Shown here piece by piece: positions 1 through 6,797 of a DNA stretch of 7,191 bases (position 1 is its first letter; each line of letters begins with the position of its first letter). The position numbers and the translations under genes were made by a program. The notes beneath the pieces are model-generated. The model saw nothing but the letters and a program-made list of their open reading frames with translations. It did not search any database and was not told the origin of the DNA. Source of the DNA: Betaproteobacteria bacterium (lineage in GTDB: Bacteria > Pseudomonadota > Gammaproteobacteria > Burkholderiales > SG8-39). The stretch is from positions 1 through 7,191 of the forward strand of contig SCUH01000357.1 of the NCBI GenBank assembly GCA_004298295.1, read 5' to 3'.

Positions 1-2
1 TC

Positions 3-128
3 CCGGGCACCGGCGTGGGGCTCGCGATCGTGCGCCGCGTCGTGTCGCGGCACGGCGGGCGGGTGTGGGCCGAAGGGCGGCCGGGCGAAGGCGCGTGCTT
101 CGGCTTCGCGCTGCCGAAGGGGAGCTGA
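3..128 (+). CDS. Sensor histidine kinase, C-terminal fragment (5' end outside window)
   Basis: The frame is open from the left edge to a TGA at 126-128 and gives 41 residues. They contain the G2 box of a GHKL/HATPase_c domain (GTGVGLAIV), then the usual histidine-kinase tail: an RRVV-RHGG helix, a VWAEG strand and a closing FGFALP strand. This is the final part of the ATP-binding lid and last beta strands, so the protein should end in a catalytic ATPase domain with no receiver fused behind it. The sensor domains, the phospho-accepting histidine and the N box are off the window, so the signal cannot be named. The next gene, a lone receiver, starts 3 bp after the stop and is the obvious phosphotransfer partner. 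Identity as a histidine kinase is secure; the subfamily is unknown. Confidence 0.88.
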   Translation, partial: PGTGVGLAIVRRVVSRHGGRVWAEGRPGEGACFGFALPKGS

Positions 129-131
129 ACC

Positions 132-584
132 ATGGAAACTTTCCAGCAGATCGAGATCCTGCTCGTCGAGGACAACCCGCGCGACGCCGAAATGACGCTG
201 CGCTCGCTCACCAGGCACAAGCTCGCCAACAAGGTGCACTGGGTGAAGGACGGCGCCGAAGCGCTCGAATTCATGTTCCGCGAGGGCGCTTACGCCGCGC
301 GCGATCCCAATCTCGGCCTGAAGCTGGTGCTGCTCGACATCAAGATGCCGAAGGTCGACGGCATCGAGGTGCTGCGGCGCTTGAAGACCGACGAACGCAC
401 CCGCATGACGCCGGTCGTCATCATGACCTCGTCCAACGAGGAACGCGACGTGGTCGAGAGCTACCGCCTCGGCGTCAACAGTTACATCGTGAAGCCGGTG
501 CAGTTCGAGGCGCTGATCGACACGGTGGCGGCGCTCGGACTGTACTGGATGCTGACCAACCGCTTGCCGCGGCCGGGTCCATGA
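132..584 (+). CDS. Stand-alone receiver-domain response regulator (Rcp1-like)
   Basis: This 150-residue protein is a single REC domain with no output domain. The acidic pocket is E13/D14, the predicted phospho-acceptor is D69 in LLDIKMPKVDG, the switch threonine is T99 in VVIMTSS, and the conserved lysine is K121 in IVKPV. The insert between beta2 and beta3 (around residues 50-63, EGAYAARDPNLG) and the YWMLTN-type tail are typical of the Rcp1-like receivers that partner phytochrome-type and other histidine kinases. The ATG at 132 is preceded by a strong Shine-Dalgarno (AAGGGGAG, 118-125) lying inside the end of the kinase gene. The stop overlaps the next start (ATGA, 581-584). Likely role: cytoplasmic phosphate shuttle or allosteric partner that takes phosphate from the upstream kinase. 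The partner assignment is inferred from gene order. Confidence 0.93.
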   Translation: METFQQIEILLVEDNPRDAEMTLRSLTRHKLANKVHWVKDGAEALEFMFREGAYAARDPNLGLKLVLLDIKMPKVDGIEVLRRLKTDERTRMTPVVIMTSSNEERDVVESYRLGVNSYIVKPVQFEALIDTVAALGLYWMLTNRLPRPGP

Positions 585-3220
585 GCGCCGCCGAGCCGAT
601 CCGGGTACTGATTGCCGAGGACGTCGCGACCGACGCCGAGCTGGCGGTGCGCGAGCTCAAGCGCGCCGGCCTGCGCGTCGTGCACCGCGTCACCGACAGC
701 GAAACGGAGTTTCGCGGCGCGCTGGCCGAGTTCGTGCCGCAGGTCATCCTGTCGGACTTCACCATGCCGCGCTTCGACGGCATGCACGCGCTCGACCTGG
801 CGCGGGAGCTCGCGCCCGACACGCCGTTCATCTTCGTCTCCGGAACGCTGGGCGAGGAATACGCCATCCGCGCCCTGAAGAACGGCGCCACCGATTACGT
901 CCTCAAGACCAACCTCATTCGCCTGCCGGCCGCGGTCGAGCGCGCGCTGCAGGAGGCCCGGGCGCGCGCCGAGCGCAGGCGCACCGAGGCGGCGCTGGCG
1001 GAAGCGCGCGAGCGCCTGGCAAGCATCATGGAAACGCTGCCCGACGTGCTCTGGTCGTCGACCCTGGACGGCGAGCGATTGCTCTACGTCAGCCCGGCGG
1101 CGCGGCGCGTGTTCGGCCACGAGGCCGCGGTTCTGGAATCCGATCCGCGGCTCTGGTTCGAGGTCATTCACCCGGAGGACAAGGCGGCGGTCAAGGCGGC
1201 ATTGCAAGCCGCGCGGAGCGGCGAGTCCTTCGAGATCGAATACCGGGTTCTGCGGCCGGACGGCGGCGTGCGCTGGGTCGATTTGCGGGGGCGCCTGGTG
1301 CGCGACTCCGCCGGAACGCCCCTGCGCATCGACGGCATCGCGCGCGACGTCACGGACCAGGTGGCGCAACGCGAGCGCCTCGCGCGCCTCGGGCGCATCC
1401 GCGAGCTGAACAGCGCGGTCAACGCCGCGATCGTGCGCGTCCGGGAACGCAACGAGCTGTTCGAGATGTTCTGCCACATCGCGGTCGAGCAGGGCGGGTT
1501 CCAGACCGCGCGCCTGGTGGAGATCGACCCCGACAGCGGTGCGCTGCGCCTGGCCGTGACTACCGACGACAGCCGCGATACGGCGAACCAGGTGGTGGCG
1601 GAATACAACCGCGACCCGGCGGGTGCGCGAAGCCTGCTGGCCGACGCCCTGCGCAGCGGGCGAGCCGAGGTTTCGAACGACGCCGGCATCGATCCCCGGG
1701 TGCTGCAGCGGGAAGTGCTGCTGCGCGAGGGCGTCAATTCGCTCGCCTGCCTGCCCATCGTGATGGACGGCAAGGTCGGCGGAGCCGTCGTGCTGCGCGC
1801 GCGCGAACGCAATTTCTTCGACGAGGAAGAGCTGGGGCTGCTGCGCGAGCTGACCGCGAACCTCGCGTTCGCGCTCGAGCTGATGGACAAGCAGCAGCAG
1901 CTCGATTTTCTCGCCTACTTCGACCCGCTCACCGACTTGCCCAACCGCAATCAGCTGCGGCACCGCCTGACGCACGCGATCGACGCGGCGCGCGCCGCCG
2001 GCCAGGGCATGGCGCTGGTGATGCTGGACATCGACCGCTTCAGGGCGATCAACGACGCCTTCGGGCAGGCCGCGGGCGATCTGGTCCTGCAGCGTATCGC
2101 GCGGCTCGCGGCACAGGCCTTGGGCGAGCACGAGCTGGTGGCACGCGTCGGCGGCAATCAGTTTGCATTGCTGTTTCCGCTGATGCGCGCGGCAGGCGAA
2201 CTCGGGCGCAGACTGGAGCGCATGGCCGGCAGCCTGCTCGATACCATGGTCGAGGTCGAGGGGCGCGAAGTGCGCGTCGCCGCCAAGGCCGGCGCGGCGA
2301 TCTATCCGGAGGACGGCGCCGATGCGCAAGCCCTGATCACCAACGCCGAGGCAGCGATGAAGCGTGCCAAGACGACGGGCGAGCGGTTTCTGTTCTACGC
2401 GCCGTCGATCAACGCGCGCGTCGCCGAGCGGCTCGATCTGGAGGCCAGGGTGCTGCGCGCCGTCGAGCGCGGCGAGTTCACGCTGGTGTTCCAGCCCAAG
2501 ATCGAGCTCGACGGCGGTCGCATCGTCGGCATGGAGGCGCTGCTGCGCTGGGGCGGCGGTGCCGGGGGTGCGATTTCGCCGGCGGAATTCGTCCCGGTGC
2601 TGGAGGACACGGGCCTCATCCTGACGGTCGGCCAGTGGGCCATGCGCGAAGCCATCGCAACGCATCGCGGCTGGCTGGCGCGCGGGCTGCCGGCGCCCCG
2701 CATCGCGGTGAACGTCTCGGCGATCCAGCTGCGCGGCCGCAATTTCGTGGACGAGGTGCGCGCCGCGCTCGACGGCGGCACGGGCGACGCATGCGGCCTC
2801 GACCTCGAGATCACCGAGAGCCTGCTGATGGAGCATATCGACGAGAGCCTGGAAAAGCTGCGCGCACTGCGCGATCTCGGCGTGCGCCTCGCGCTGGACG
2901 ACTTCGGCACCGGCTACTCTTCGCTCGCCTACCTGAGCAAGCTGCCGATCGACACGCTGAAGATCGATCGCGCCTTCGTCCATGGCGTCGCCGAGAACTC
3001 GGAGGACACCACGATCGTGTCGGCGATCGTTTCGCTCGCCCGGACGCTCGGCCTCAAGACGGTCGCCGAAGGCGTCGAAAACGAAACCCAGGCGCAGCTG
3101 CTGCGGCTGCTGCGCTGCGACCAGATGCAGGGTTACCTGTTCAGCCGGCCGCTCTCGGCAGACGAGGCCGCGGCCCTGCTGATATCGCGGGACGGCGAAT
3201 CCGCGCCTGCAGAGGCCTGA
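581..3220 (+). CDS. REC-PAS-GAF-GGDEF(degenerate)-EAL protein, predicted c-di-GMP phosphodiesterase
   Basis: The protein is 879 residues. The frame is open much further upstream (from 65), but ATG 581 is chosen because it starts exactly at a REC domain and overlaps the previous stop, which suggests translational coupling; no good Shine-Dalgarno precedes it. Domains: REC 6-125 (D14, phospho-acceptor D59, S87, K109); an Ala/Arg/Glu-rich helix 117-145; PAS_3-type PAS about 146-260 (HPED, then RPDGG and DGIARDVTD); GAF about 273-436; GGDEF about 442-605; EAL about 620-875. The GGDEF active motif is GGNQF (524-528) and no RxxD inhibitory site precedes it, although the LDIDRF...IND nucleotide-binding segment remains. 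Cyclase activity is therefore unlikely. The EAL domain is complete: E652 (EALLRW), N711, E743, D773/D774 (DDFGTGYSS), K794, E830 and a QGYLFSRPL end. The predicted reaction is hydrolysis of c-di-GMP to pGpG in the cytoplasm. Phosphorylation, PAS and GAF ligands, and possibly GTP bound by the degenerate GGDEF would control it. Confidence 0.93.
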   Translation: MSAAEPIRVLIAEDVATDAELAVRELKRAGLRVVHRVTDSETEFRGALAEFVPQVILSDFTMPRFDGMHALDLARELAPDTPFIFVSGTLGEEYAIRALKNGATDYVLKTNLIRLPAAVERALQEARARAERRRTEAALAEARERLASIMETLPDVLWSSTLDGERLLYVSPAARRVFGHEAAVLESDPRLWFEVIHPEDKAAVKAALQAARSGESFEIEYRVLRPDGGVRWVDLRGRLVRDSAGTPLRIDGIARDVTDQVAQRERLARLGRIRELNSAVNAAIVRVRERNELFEMFCHIAVEQGGFQTARLVEIDPDSGALRLAVTTDDSRDTANQVVAEYNRDPAGARSLLADALRSGRAEVSNDAGIDPRVLQREVLLREGVNSLACLPIVMDGKVGGAVVLRARERNFFDEEELGLLRELTANLAFALELMDKQQQLDFLAYFDPLTDLPNRNQLRHRLTHAIDAARAAGQGMALVMLDIDRFRAINDAFGQAAGDLVLQRIARLAAQALGEHELVARVGGNQFALLFPLMRAAGELGRRLERMAGSLLDTMVEVEGREVRVAAKAGAAIYPEDGADAQALITNAEAAMKRAKTTGERFLFYAPSINARVAERLDLEARVLRAVERGEFTLVFQPKIELDGGRIVGMEALLRWGGGAGGAISPAEFVPVLEDTGLILTVGQWAMREAIATHRGWLARGLPAPRIAVNVSAIQLRGRNFVDEVRAALDGGTGDACGLDLEITESLLMEHIDESLEKLRALRDLGVRLALDDFGTGYSSLAYLSKLPIDTLKIDRAFVHGVAENSEDTTIVSAIVSLARTLGLKTVAEGVENETQAQLLRLLRCDQMQGYLFSRPLSADEAAALLISRDGESAPAEA

Positions 3221-3224
3221 GGGG
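3219..3224 (+). promoter_or_regulatory. Shine-Dalgarno that decides the start of the soluble EAL-like gene
   Basis: GAGGGG begins inside the stop codon of the preceding gene. It lies 5 nt before ATG 3230 but only 2 nt before the in-frame GTG at 3227. ATG 3230 is therefore the better start. Confidence 0.6.
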
Positions 3225-3229
3225 AAGTG

Positions 3230-4057
3230 ATGCTCGCGAAGTCTCCTGGAGACGTCGCCGGCGGAGCGGACCTGGACGCTTTTCTGCATCGGATGGACTC
3301 CCAGCTGGCGGGCTGGGACGACCCGATCGAGCGCCTGCGGCAGGCGCTCGCGAACGACGAACTCGCGCTTTACTGCCAGCCGATCGTCGCGATTGCGGAC
3401 ATGGCACGTTATCCGATGGCCGAGGTGCTGGTGCGGCTCCACGAAGAAGAGCGCTCGATGCTGCCGCCGGGCGAGTTCCTGCCGCTGTTCGAGCATCACC
3501 GCATGATGGCCGAACTCGATCGCTGGGTGATACGCGGCACCCTGCGGCATCTCAAGCGCGGTGGCCGCATCGGGCGCATGGCGGTCAACGTCTCGATGCA
3601 GTCGGTGCAGGACGCGGCGTTTCCGGTGGCGATTGCGGAGGAGCTGCTGGCCGCGGAGGTCCCCGGCTCGGCGCTGGTATTCGAAATCGACGAGGCGACG
3701 CTGCTGGCGGGCGGCGAAGCGCTAGCGCGGTTTTGCGCGGCGCTGAAGAAGCTGGGCTGCGGCGTCACCATCGACGGCTTCGGGCGGCGTGCGGCGACGT
3801 TCGCGCCGCTCAGGGGGTCGTGGGTCGACTACGTCAAGGTCGAAGGCGCGATCGTGCGCAAGCTTGTGCACAGCGAAATCGCCGAAATCCGGCTCAGGGC
3901 GGTGCTGCACGTCGGCGAGGTCCTTGGTTTCAAGGTGATCGCCGAGATGGTCGAAGACGCGGAACTGGTGGCGAAGCTGATGTCGCTGGGCGTGCCGCTC
4001 GCGCAGGGATTCGGCCTCTGCAGACCGCGGCCGATCGACGCATTCGCGGCGCGTTGA
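3230..4057 (+). CDS. Soluble degenerate EAL-domain protein (probable c-di-GMP effector)
   Basis: This 275-residue protein has no signal peptide or membrane segment. It has a short N-terminal lead with the motif QLAGWDD (25-31) and then one EAL fold, about 33-272. Expected catalytic positions: E65 is present but the motif reads EVL instead of EAL; N120, E152, D182, K203, E239 and the Q259-G260 end are present. The second aspartate of the DD pair is G183, and the following loop (FGTGYSS in active enzymes) reads FGRRAAT. Losing that metal-binding aspartate normally abolishes phosphodiesterase activity. The Pseudomonas effector FimX also has EVL and binds c-di-GMP without hydrolysing it, so a receptor or scaffold role is plausible. 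The gene follows the REC/EAL gene by 9 bp and is the closest relative in the window of the next gene, sharing GWDD, LPPG-FLPL and DRWV. Weak residual activity cannot be excluded. Confidence 0.88.
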   Translation: MLAKSPGDVAGGADLDAFLHRMDSQLAGWDDPIERLRQALANDELALYCQPIVAIADMARYPMAEVLVRLHEEERSMLPPGEFLPLFEHHRMMAELDRWVIRGTLRHLKRGGRIGRMAVNVSMQSVQDAAFPVAIAEELLAAEVPGSALVFEIDEATLLAGGEALARFCAALKKLGCGVTIDGFGRRAATFAPLRGSWVDYVKVEGAIVRKLVHSEIAEIRLRAVLHVGEVLGFKVIAEMVEDAELVAKLMSLGVPLAQGFGLCRPRPIDAFAAR

Positions 4058-4083
4058 GACCCGCGCGCGCCGACCGCCGGCGG

Positions 4084-5256
4084 ATGAATTCCCGCAGGTT
4101 CTTCAGGGCCGTCAGTCCCTATCTGGGGGTTTTCGGCGTCGCCCTGCTGCTCGTGATGCTCCTCGGCGCCATCTACTTCACCTGGATCGACCTGCAATGG
4201 ACCGCGTTCCTGGCCGGCATCCTCGTCGCGGCGATCCTGGCGCTCGTCAGCCGTGCCTCGCGCTCCGAGTGGAGCCTCATGCGCCGCACCGCACAGCTCG
4301 CGTCGGTCCGCGACAGGCTCGCCCAGGAAACCGCGGCGCGCGTCCTGGCGGAAGAGGCACTTGCCCGGATCGAGGCGCGCCTGCATGCGATGGAAGCGAC
4401 GCTCCCGGCGGCGGTTGGCCAGGACCCGGCGGCAGTGCCGCCCGGAGCGCCGGAACCGTCCGACGCGCAGGCGCTGTACGCAGGCTCGATTGCGCGGCAG
4501 CTGACCGGCTGGGACGACGTCGGGCAACAACTCAAGGCGGCGCTGGACAACGACGAGTTCTGCCTGTACTGCCAGTCGATCCTGCCGCTGGCACCCGGGG
4601 CATCGCCGCCGGCGTTCCACGAGATCCTCAATCGCCTGAAGGACGAGGAAAACCATCTGCTGCCGCCGGGCGCCTTCCTGCCGCTGGCGGAACAGCACGG
4701 CCTGCTGCCGTACCTGGACCGGTGGGTGGTGCGCCGGCTGCTGCAGTGGGCGAGCGCAAACCCGGCGCGCGCCGGCGCCACGTACAGCATCAACGTTTCC
4801 GGGGCGACGCTCGGCGATGCGGAATTTGCAGACTGCGTGCGCGACGAGCTGAAGGCGGCGCGCCTGCCGGGGTCGATGCTGTGCTTCGAATTCTCCGAAA
4901 CCGAGGCGGCGAACCGTCCCGCCGCGGCCGCGGAGTTCGTGCGCCGGCTCAGACTCGAGGGCTGTCGCCTGGCGCTGTGCGGCGTCGGTCGGAACCTCAT
5001 GCCCTTCGAACTGCTGAAGCGGCTGCAGGTCGATTTTCTCAAGATCGACAGCCGCGTGATCTTCAACGTCATGCGCGATCCCGTCGAACTGGCCAAGGTG
5101 CGGGCGATCAGCCGCGCGGCGCGCGCGATGGGGATGAGCACGATCGCGGAGCTGGTCGAAAGCGAAGCCGCGATCGACCTGTTGCGCGACGCGGGCGTCG
5201 ATTTCGCCCAGGGCTTCGCCGTGTCGCAGCCCCGGCCGCTCGAGGCGCTGGGGTAG
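4084..5256 (+). CDS. Membrane-anchored degenerate EAL-domain protein
   Basis: This 390-residue protein has two predicted membrane helices near the N-terminus (about 14-34 and 38-56), joined by a very short loop with both ends on the cytoplasmic side (SRR before, SRASR after). A charged coiled-coil-like helix (60-106), a Pro/Ala-rich linker (108-126), the QLTGWDD motif (139-145) and an EAL fold (about 148-388) follow. The EAL motif is E180-I-L. N237, E269, K320 and E356 remain, but both catalytic aspartates are gone (C299, G300 in LCGVG), so phosphodiesterase activity is not expected. The family fold is still clear from LPPGAFLPL, DRWVV, FLKID and AQGFAVSQPRP. It probably senses c-di-GMP or docks partners at the inner membrane. 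ATG 4084 is 26 bp after the previous stop and has no convincing Shine-Dalgarno; a GC palindrome (CCGCCGGCGG, 4074-4083) abuts it. A TTG at 4054, overlapping the previous stop, is an alternative start. No known gene name is recognised. Confidence 0.87.
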   Translation: MNSRRFFRAVSPYLGVFGVALLLVMLLGAIYFTWIDLQWTAFLAGILVAAILALVSRASRSEWSLMRRTAQLASVRDRLAQETAARVLAEEALARIEARLHAMEATLPAAVGQDPAAVPPGAPEPSDAQALYAGSIARQLTGWDDVGQQLKAALDNDEFCLYCQSILPLAPGASPPAFHEILNRLKDEENHLLPPGAFLPLAEQHGLLPYLDRWVVRRLLQWASANPARAGATYSINVSGATLGDAEFADCVRDELKAARLPGSMLCFEFSETEAANRPAAAAEFVRRLRLEGCRLALCGVGRNLMPFELLKRLQVDFLKIDSRVIFNVMRDPVELAKVRAISRAARAMGMSTIAELVESEAAIDLLRDAGVDFAQGFAVSQPRPLEALG

Positions 5257-5268
5257 CCGCCGCGGCTA
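5254..5268. repeat. Perfect palindrome holding the stop codons of both convergent genes
   Basis: TAGCCGC-C-GCGGCTA: the left arm begins with the TAG of the + strand EAL-like gene, and the right arm ends with the TAG (CTA on +) of cysG. As RNA it can form a 6-bp GC-rich stem with a CCG loop from either strand. No U-run follows on either side, so it is at best a weak or atypical bidirectional terminator or transcript-end stabiliser. The symmetry is plain in the sequence; the function is inferred. Confidence 0.5.
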
Positions 5269-6708
5269 GTCGCGCTGCGCCGCTGCGGCCTGCTCGACCG
5301 CGCCCGGCGAATACCATGCGAGCTTCTCGCGCAGCCGCACCACTTCGCCGATGATCACCAGTGCGGGCGGCTTCACCTTCTCGCGCGCCGCAATCTCCGC
5401 GAGCGTCGCCAGCGTCCCGGTCAGCACGCGCTGCCTCTCGCCGGTTGCGCCCTGCACGATCACTGCCGGATGCTCCGGCGCCAGCCCGTGCGCGACCAGG
5501 CGGCGGCAGATCTGCGGCAGGGCGCGCACGCCCATGTAAACGACGATGGTCTGGCGCGGCGCGGCCAGCGCGTCCCAATCCAGCTCCGGCTCGCCGTCCT
5601 GCAGGTGGCCGGTGACGAACACGCAAGCGTGCGCGTAATCGCGGTGGGTGAGCGGGATTCCGGCATAAGCGGAGGCGCCCGAGGCCGCCGTGACGCCCGG
5701 CACCACTTCGAAACTGATGCGGCGGCTGGCGAGCGTCTCGATCTCCTCGCCGCCGCGCCCGAAGATGAAGGGGTCGCCGCCCTTGAGCCGCACGACGCGC
5801 TTGCCCGCCCTGGCGTGATGCACCAGCAGATCGTTGATCTGGTCCTGCGACAGCGCGTGATCGGCCGCCTTCTTGCCGACGTAGACGCGCTCGGCCTCGC
5901 GCCGCGCCAGGTCCACGATGGCCGGTGAGACGAGATTGTCGTAGAGCAGGACATCTGCATGCTGCAGCACGCGCAGGGCGCGCAGCGTGAGCAGTTCGGG
6001 ATTGCCCGGTCCGCCCCCGACGAGGTAGACCGTGCCCTTGAGCGATTCGGGCGCCGCGCCCGGCGCCAGCTCGCGCTGCAGCGCCTCGAGCGCCTGCTGC
6101 TCCTGCCCGGCGAGCACCAGGTCGGCGATCGGCCCCTCGACCACGCGCTCCCAGAACCTGCGCCGCGCCATCGCGTCAGGGTGTCGCTGCTTGGAGGCGG
6201 GACGAAAGCGCGCCGCGAGCGCCGCGAGACGCCCGAAGGCATACGGCACCGCCGACTCGATCGCGGCGCGCAGGCGCCGCGCCAGCACCGGCGAGGCGCC
6301 GCCGGTGGAAATCGCGATCTGCACGGGCACGCGATCGACCACCGCGGGCATGATGAAGGCGGAAAGCTCGGCGTTGTCGGCGACGTTGACCGGAACGCGC
6401 AGCGATTTCGCCGCGGCGGAGACTGCTTCGTTGACGGCGGGATCGTCGGTGGCCGCGATCACCACCTCGGCGCCGACCAGATCGCCGGGCTGGAAGCGCT
6501 TCGCCTCGTGCCGCACGGCCCCCAGCACCGTGAGTTCCGCCAGCCGGGGGCACAGCTGGGGTGCGATCACGCTCACGCGCACGCCCGATCGCAGCAGCGT
6601 TTCGGTCTTGGCCGCAGCCACTTCGCCGCCGCCGACGACGAGTCCGGGTTTGCCGCGCAGGTTGAGAAAAGCGGCGAAATAGGGGCGGTCGGCTGCCGGG
6701 ATCGTCAT
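5266..6708 (-). CDS. cysG: Siroheme synthase CysG (uroporphyrinogen-III C-methyltransferase / precorrin-2 dehydrogenase / sirohydrochlorin ferrochelatase)
   Basis: The 480 residues cover the full trifunctional enzyme (E. coli CysG is 457). The N-terminal module has the NAD-binding loop VVGGGEVAAAK (24-34), ATDD (86-89), the catalytic-type D111 in NVAD, and S139 in GGASPVLAR, equivalent to Salmonella D104 and S128. A dimerisation stretch follows (MARRRFWERVVEG, 180-192). The methyltransferase module runs from about 225 to 470, with D257 in LLYDNLVS (equivalent to D248), GDPFIFGRGGEE (311-322), VPGVTAASG and IPLTHRDYA. It converts uroporphyrinogen III, with two SAM-derived methyl groups, to precorrin-2, then sirohydrochlorin, then siroheme, the cofactor of assimilatory sulfite and nitrite reductases. 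The SAM-loop motif reads GGGPGN instead of the usual GAGPGD, a mild variation. ATG 6708 has a good Shine-Dalgarno. It is divergent from the Crp/Fnr-family gene and convergent with the EAL genes. Confidence 0.97.
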   Translation of the reverse strand: MTIPAADRPYFAAFLNLRGKPGLVVGGGEVAAAKTETLLRSGVRVSVIAPQLCPRLAELTVLGAVRHEAKRFQPGDLVGAEVVIAATDDPAVNEAVSAAAKSLRVPVNVADNAELSAFIMPAVVDRVPVQIAISTGGASPVLARRLRAAIESAVPYAFGRLAALAARFRPASKQRHPDAMARRRFWERVVEGPIADLVLAGQEQQALEALQRELAPGAAPESLKGTVYLVGGGPGNPELLTLRALRVLQHADVLLYDNLVSPAIVDLARREAERVYVGKKAADHALSQDQINDLLVHHARAGKRVVRLKGGDPFIFGRGGEEIETLASRRISFEVVPGVTAASGASAYAGIPLTHRDYAHACVFVTGHLQDGEPELDWDALAAPRQTIVVYMGVRALPQICRRLVAHGLAPEHPAVIVQGATGERQRVLTGTLATLAEIAAREKVKPPALVIIGEVVRLREKLAWYSPGAVEQAAAAQRD

Positions 6709-6712
6709 GCCA

Positions 6713-6719
6713 TCACCTC
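6713..6719 (-). promoter_or_regulatory. Ribosome binding site of cysG
   Basis: On the - strand GAGGTGA lies 4 nt before ATG 6708 (7 nt counted from GAGG). This supports that start. Another ATG inside the spacer is out of frame and stops almost at once. Confidence 0.7.
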
Positions 6720-6741
6720 GTGGCTCAAGTGGCCGGGAGCG

Positions 6742-6755
6742 TTGATTCAGGTCAA
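6742..6755. promoter_or_regulatory. FNR/DNR-type operator
   Basis: TTGAT-TCAG-GTCAA matches 9 of the 10 defined positions of the FNR-family consensus TTGAT-N4-ATCAA. Its centre (6748.5) lies about 57 bp before the mini-ORF ATG at 6806. It would sit near -42 for a transcript starting around 6790, with a poor -10-like stretch around CTATAG (6781-6786). That is the classic class II activator position and favours control of the regulator gene. Towards cysG the same geometry would place the start on the cysG ATG, so activation of cysG from this site is less likely. Repression remains possible: a TATATT on the - strand (6760-6755) adjoins the box. Confidence 0.6.
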
Positions 6756-6792
6756 ATATAGACCGGCGGGTTGCCGCAACCTATAGCCATTA

Positions 6793-6797
6793 AGGAG
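6793..6797 (+). promoter_or_regulatory. Strong Shine-Dalgarno serving the mini-ORF, not the regulator GTG
   Basis: AGGAG (preceded by TA, giving TAAGGAG) lies 8 nt before ATG 6806, an ideal distance. It is 40 nt from the GTG at 6838, too far to initiate there directly. GGAG can pair with CTCC at 6801-6804 in a small 3-nt-loop hairpin. Confidence 0.6.

Noticed and set aside
65..580. N-terminal extension of the REC-PAS-GAF-GGDEF-EAL frame
   Set aside because: The extra 172 residues are Arg/Ala-rich and out of frame with the kinase tail and the lone receiver, which are the real genes there. REC homology begins right at ATG 581.
3111..3240. Possible terminator between the REC/EAL gene and the soluble EAL-like gene
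   Set aside because: No stem followed by a T-run was found, and the 9-bp gap with a Shine-Dalgarno in the stop codon argues for co-transcription.
482..3550. Very long open frame (about 1022 codons) on the - strand
   Set aside because: It lies wholly antisense to clearly recognisable REC, PAS, GAF, GGDEF and EAL domains. Its product is His/Arg/Gln/Ala-rich with no domain. It is a by-product of high GC codon bias.
2635..4083. Upstream continuation of the membrane EAL frame
   Set aside because: It overlaps the EAL domains of two real genes, gives low-complexity Arg/Gly/Ala sequence, and the membrane helices begin just after ATG 4084.
4173..5141. 322-codon open frame on the - strand opposite the membrane EAL gene
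   Set aside because: The product is Ser/Arg/Ala-rich with no domain. The + strand frame has membrane helices and a clear EAL fold.
6748..6785. Sigma-70 promoter for cysG on the - strand (TATATT at 6760-6755 with a TTGCGG upstream)
   Set aside because: The spacing between the two hexamers is only about 13 bp and the -35 is poor. It is mentioned only as a possible -10 next to the FNR-type box.
5959..6786. 275-codon open frame on the + strand opposite cysG
   Set aside because: It is antisense to the conserved CysG sequence, with an Arg/Gly/His-rich product and no recognisable domain.
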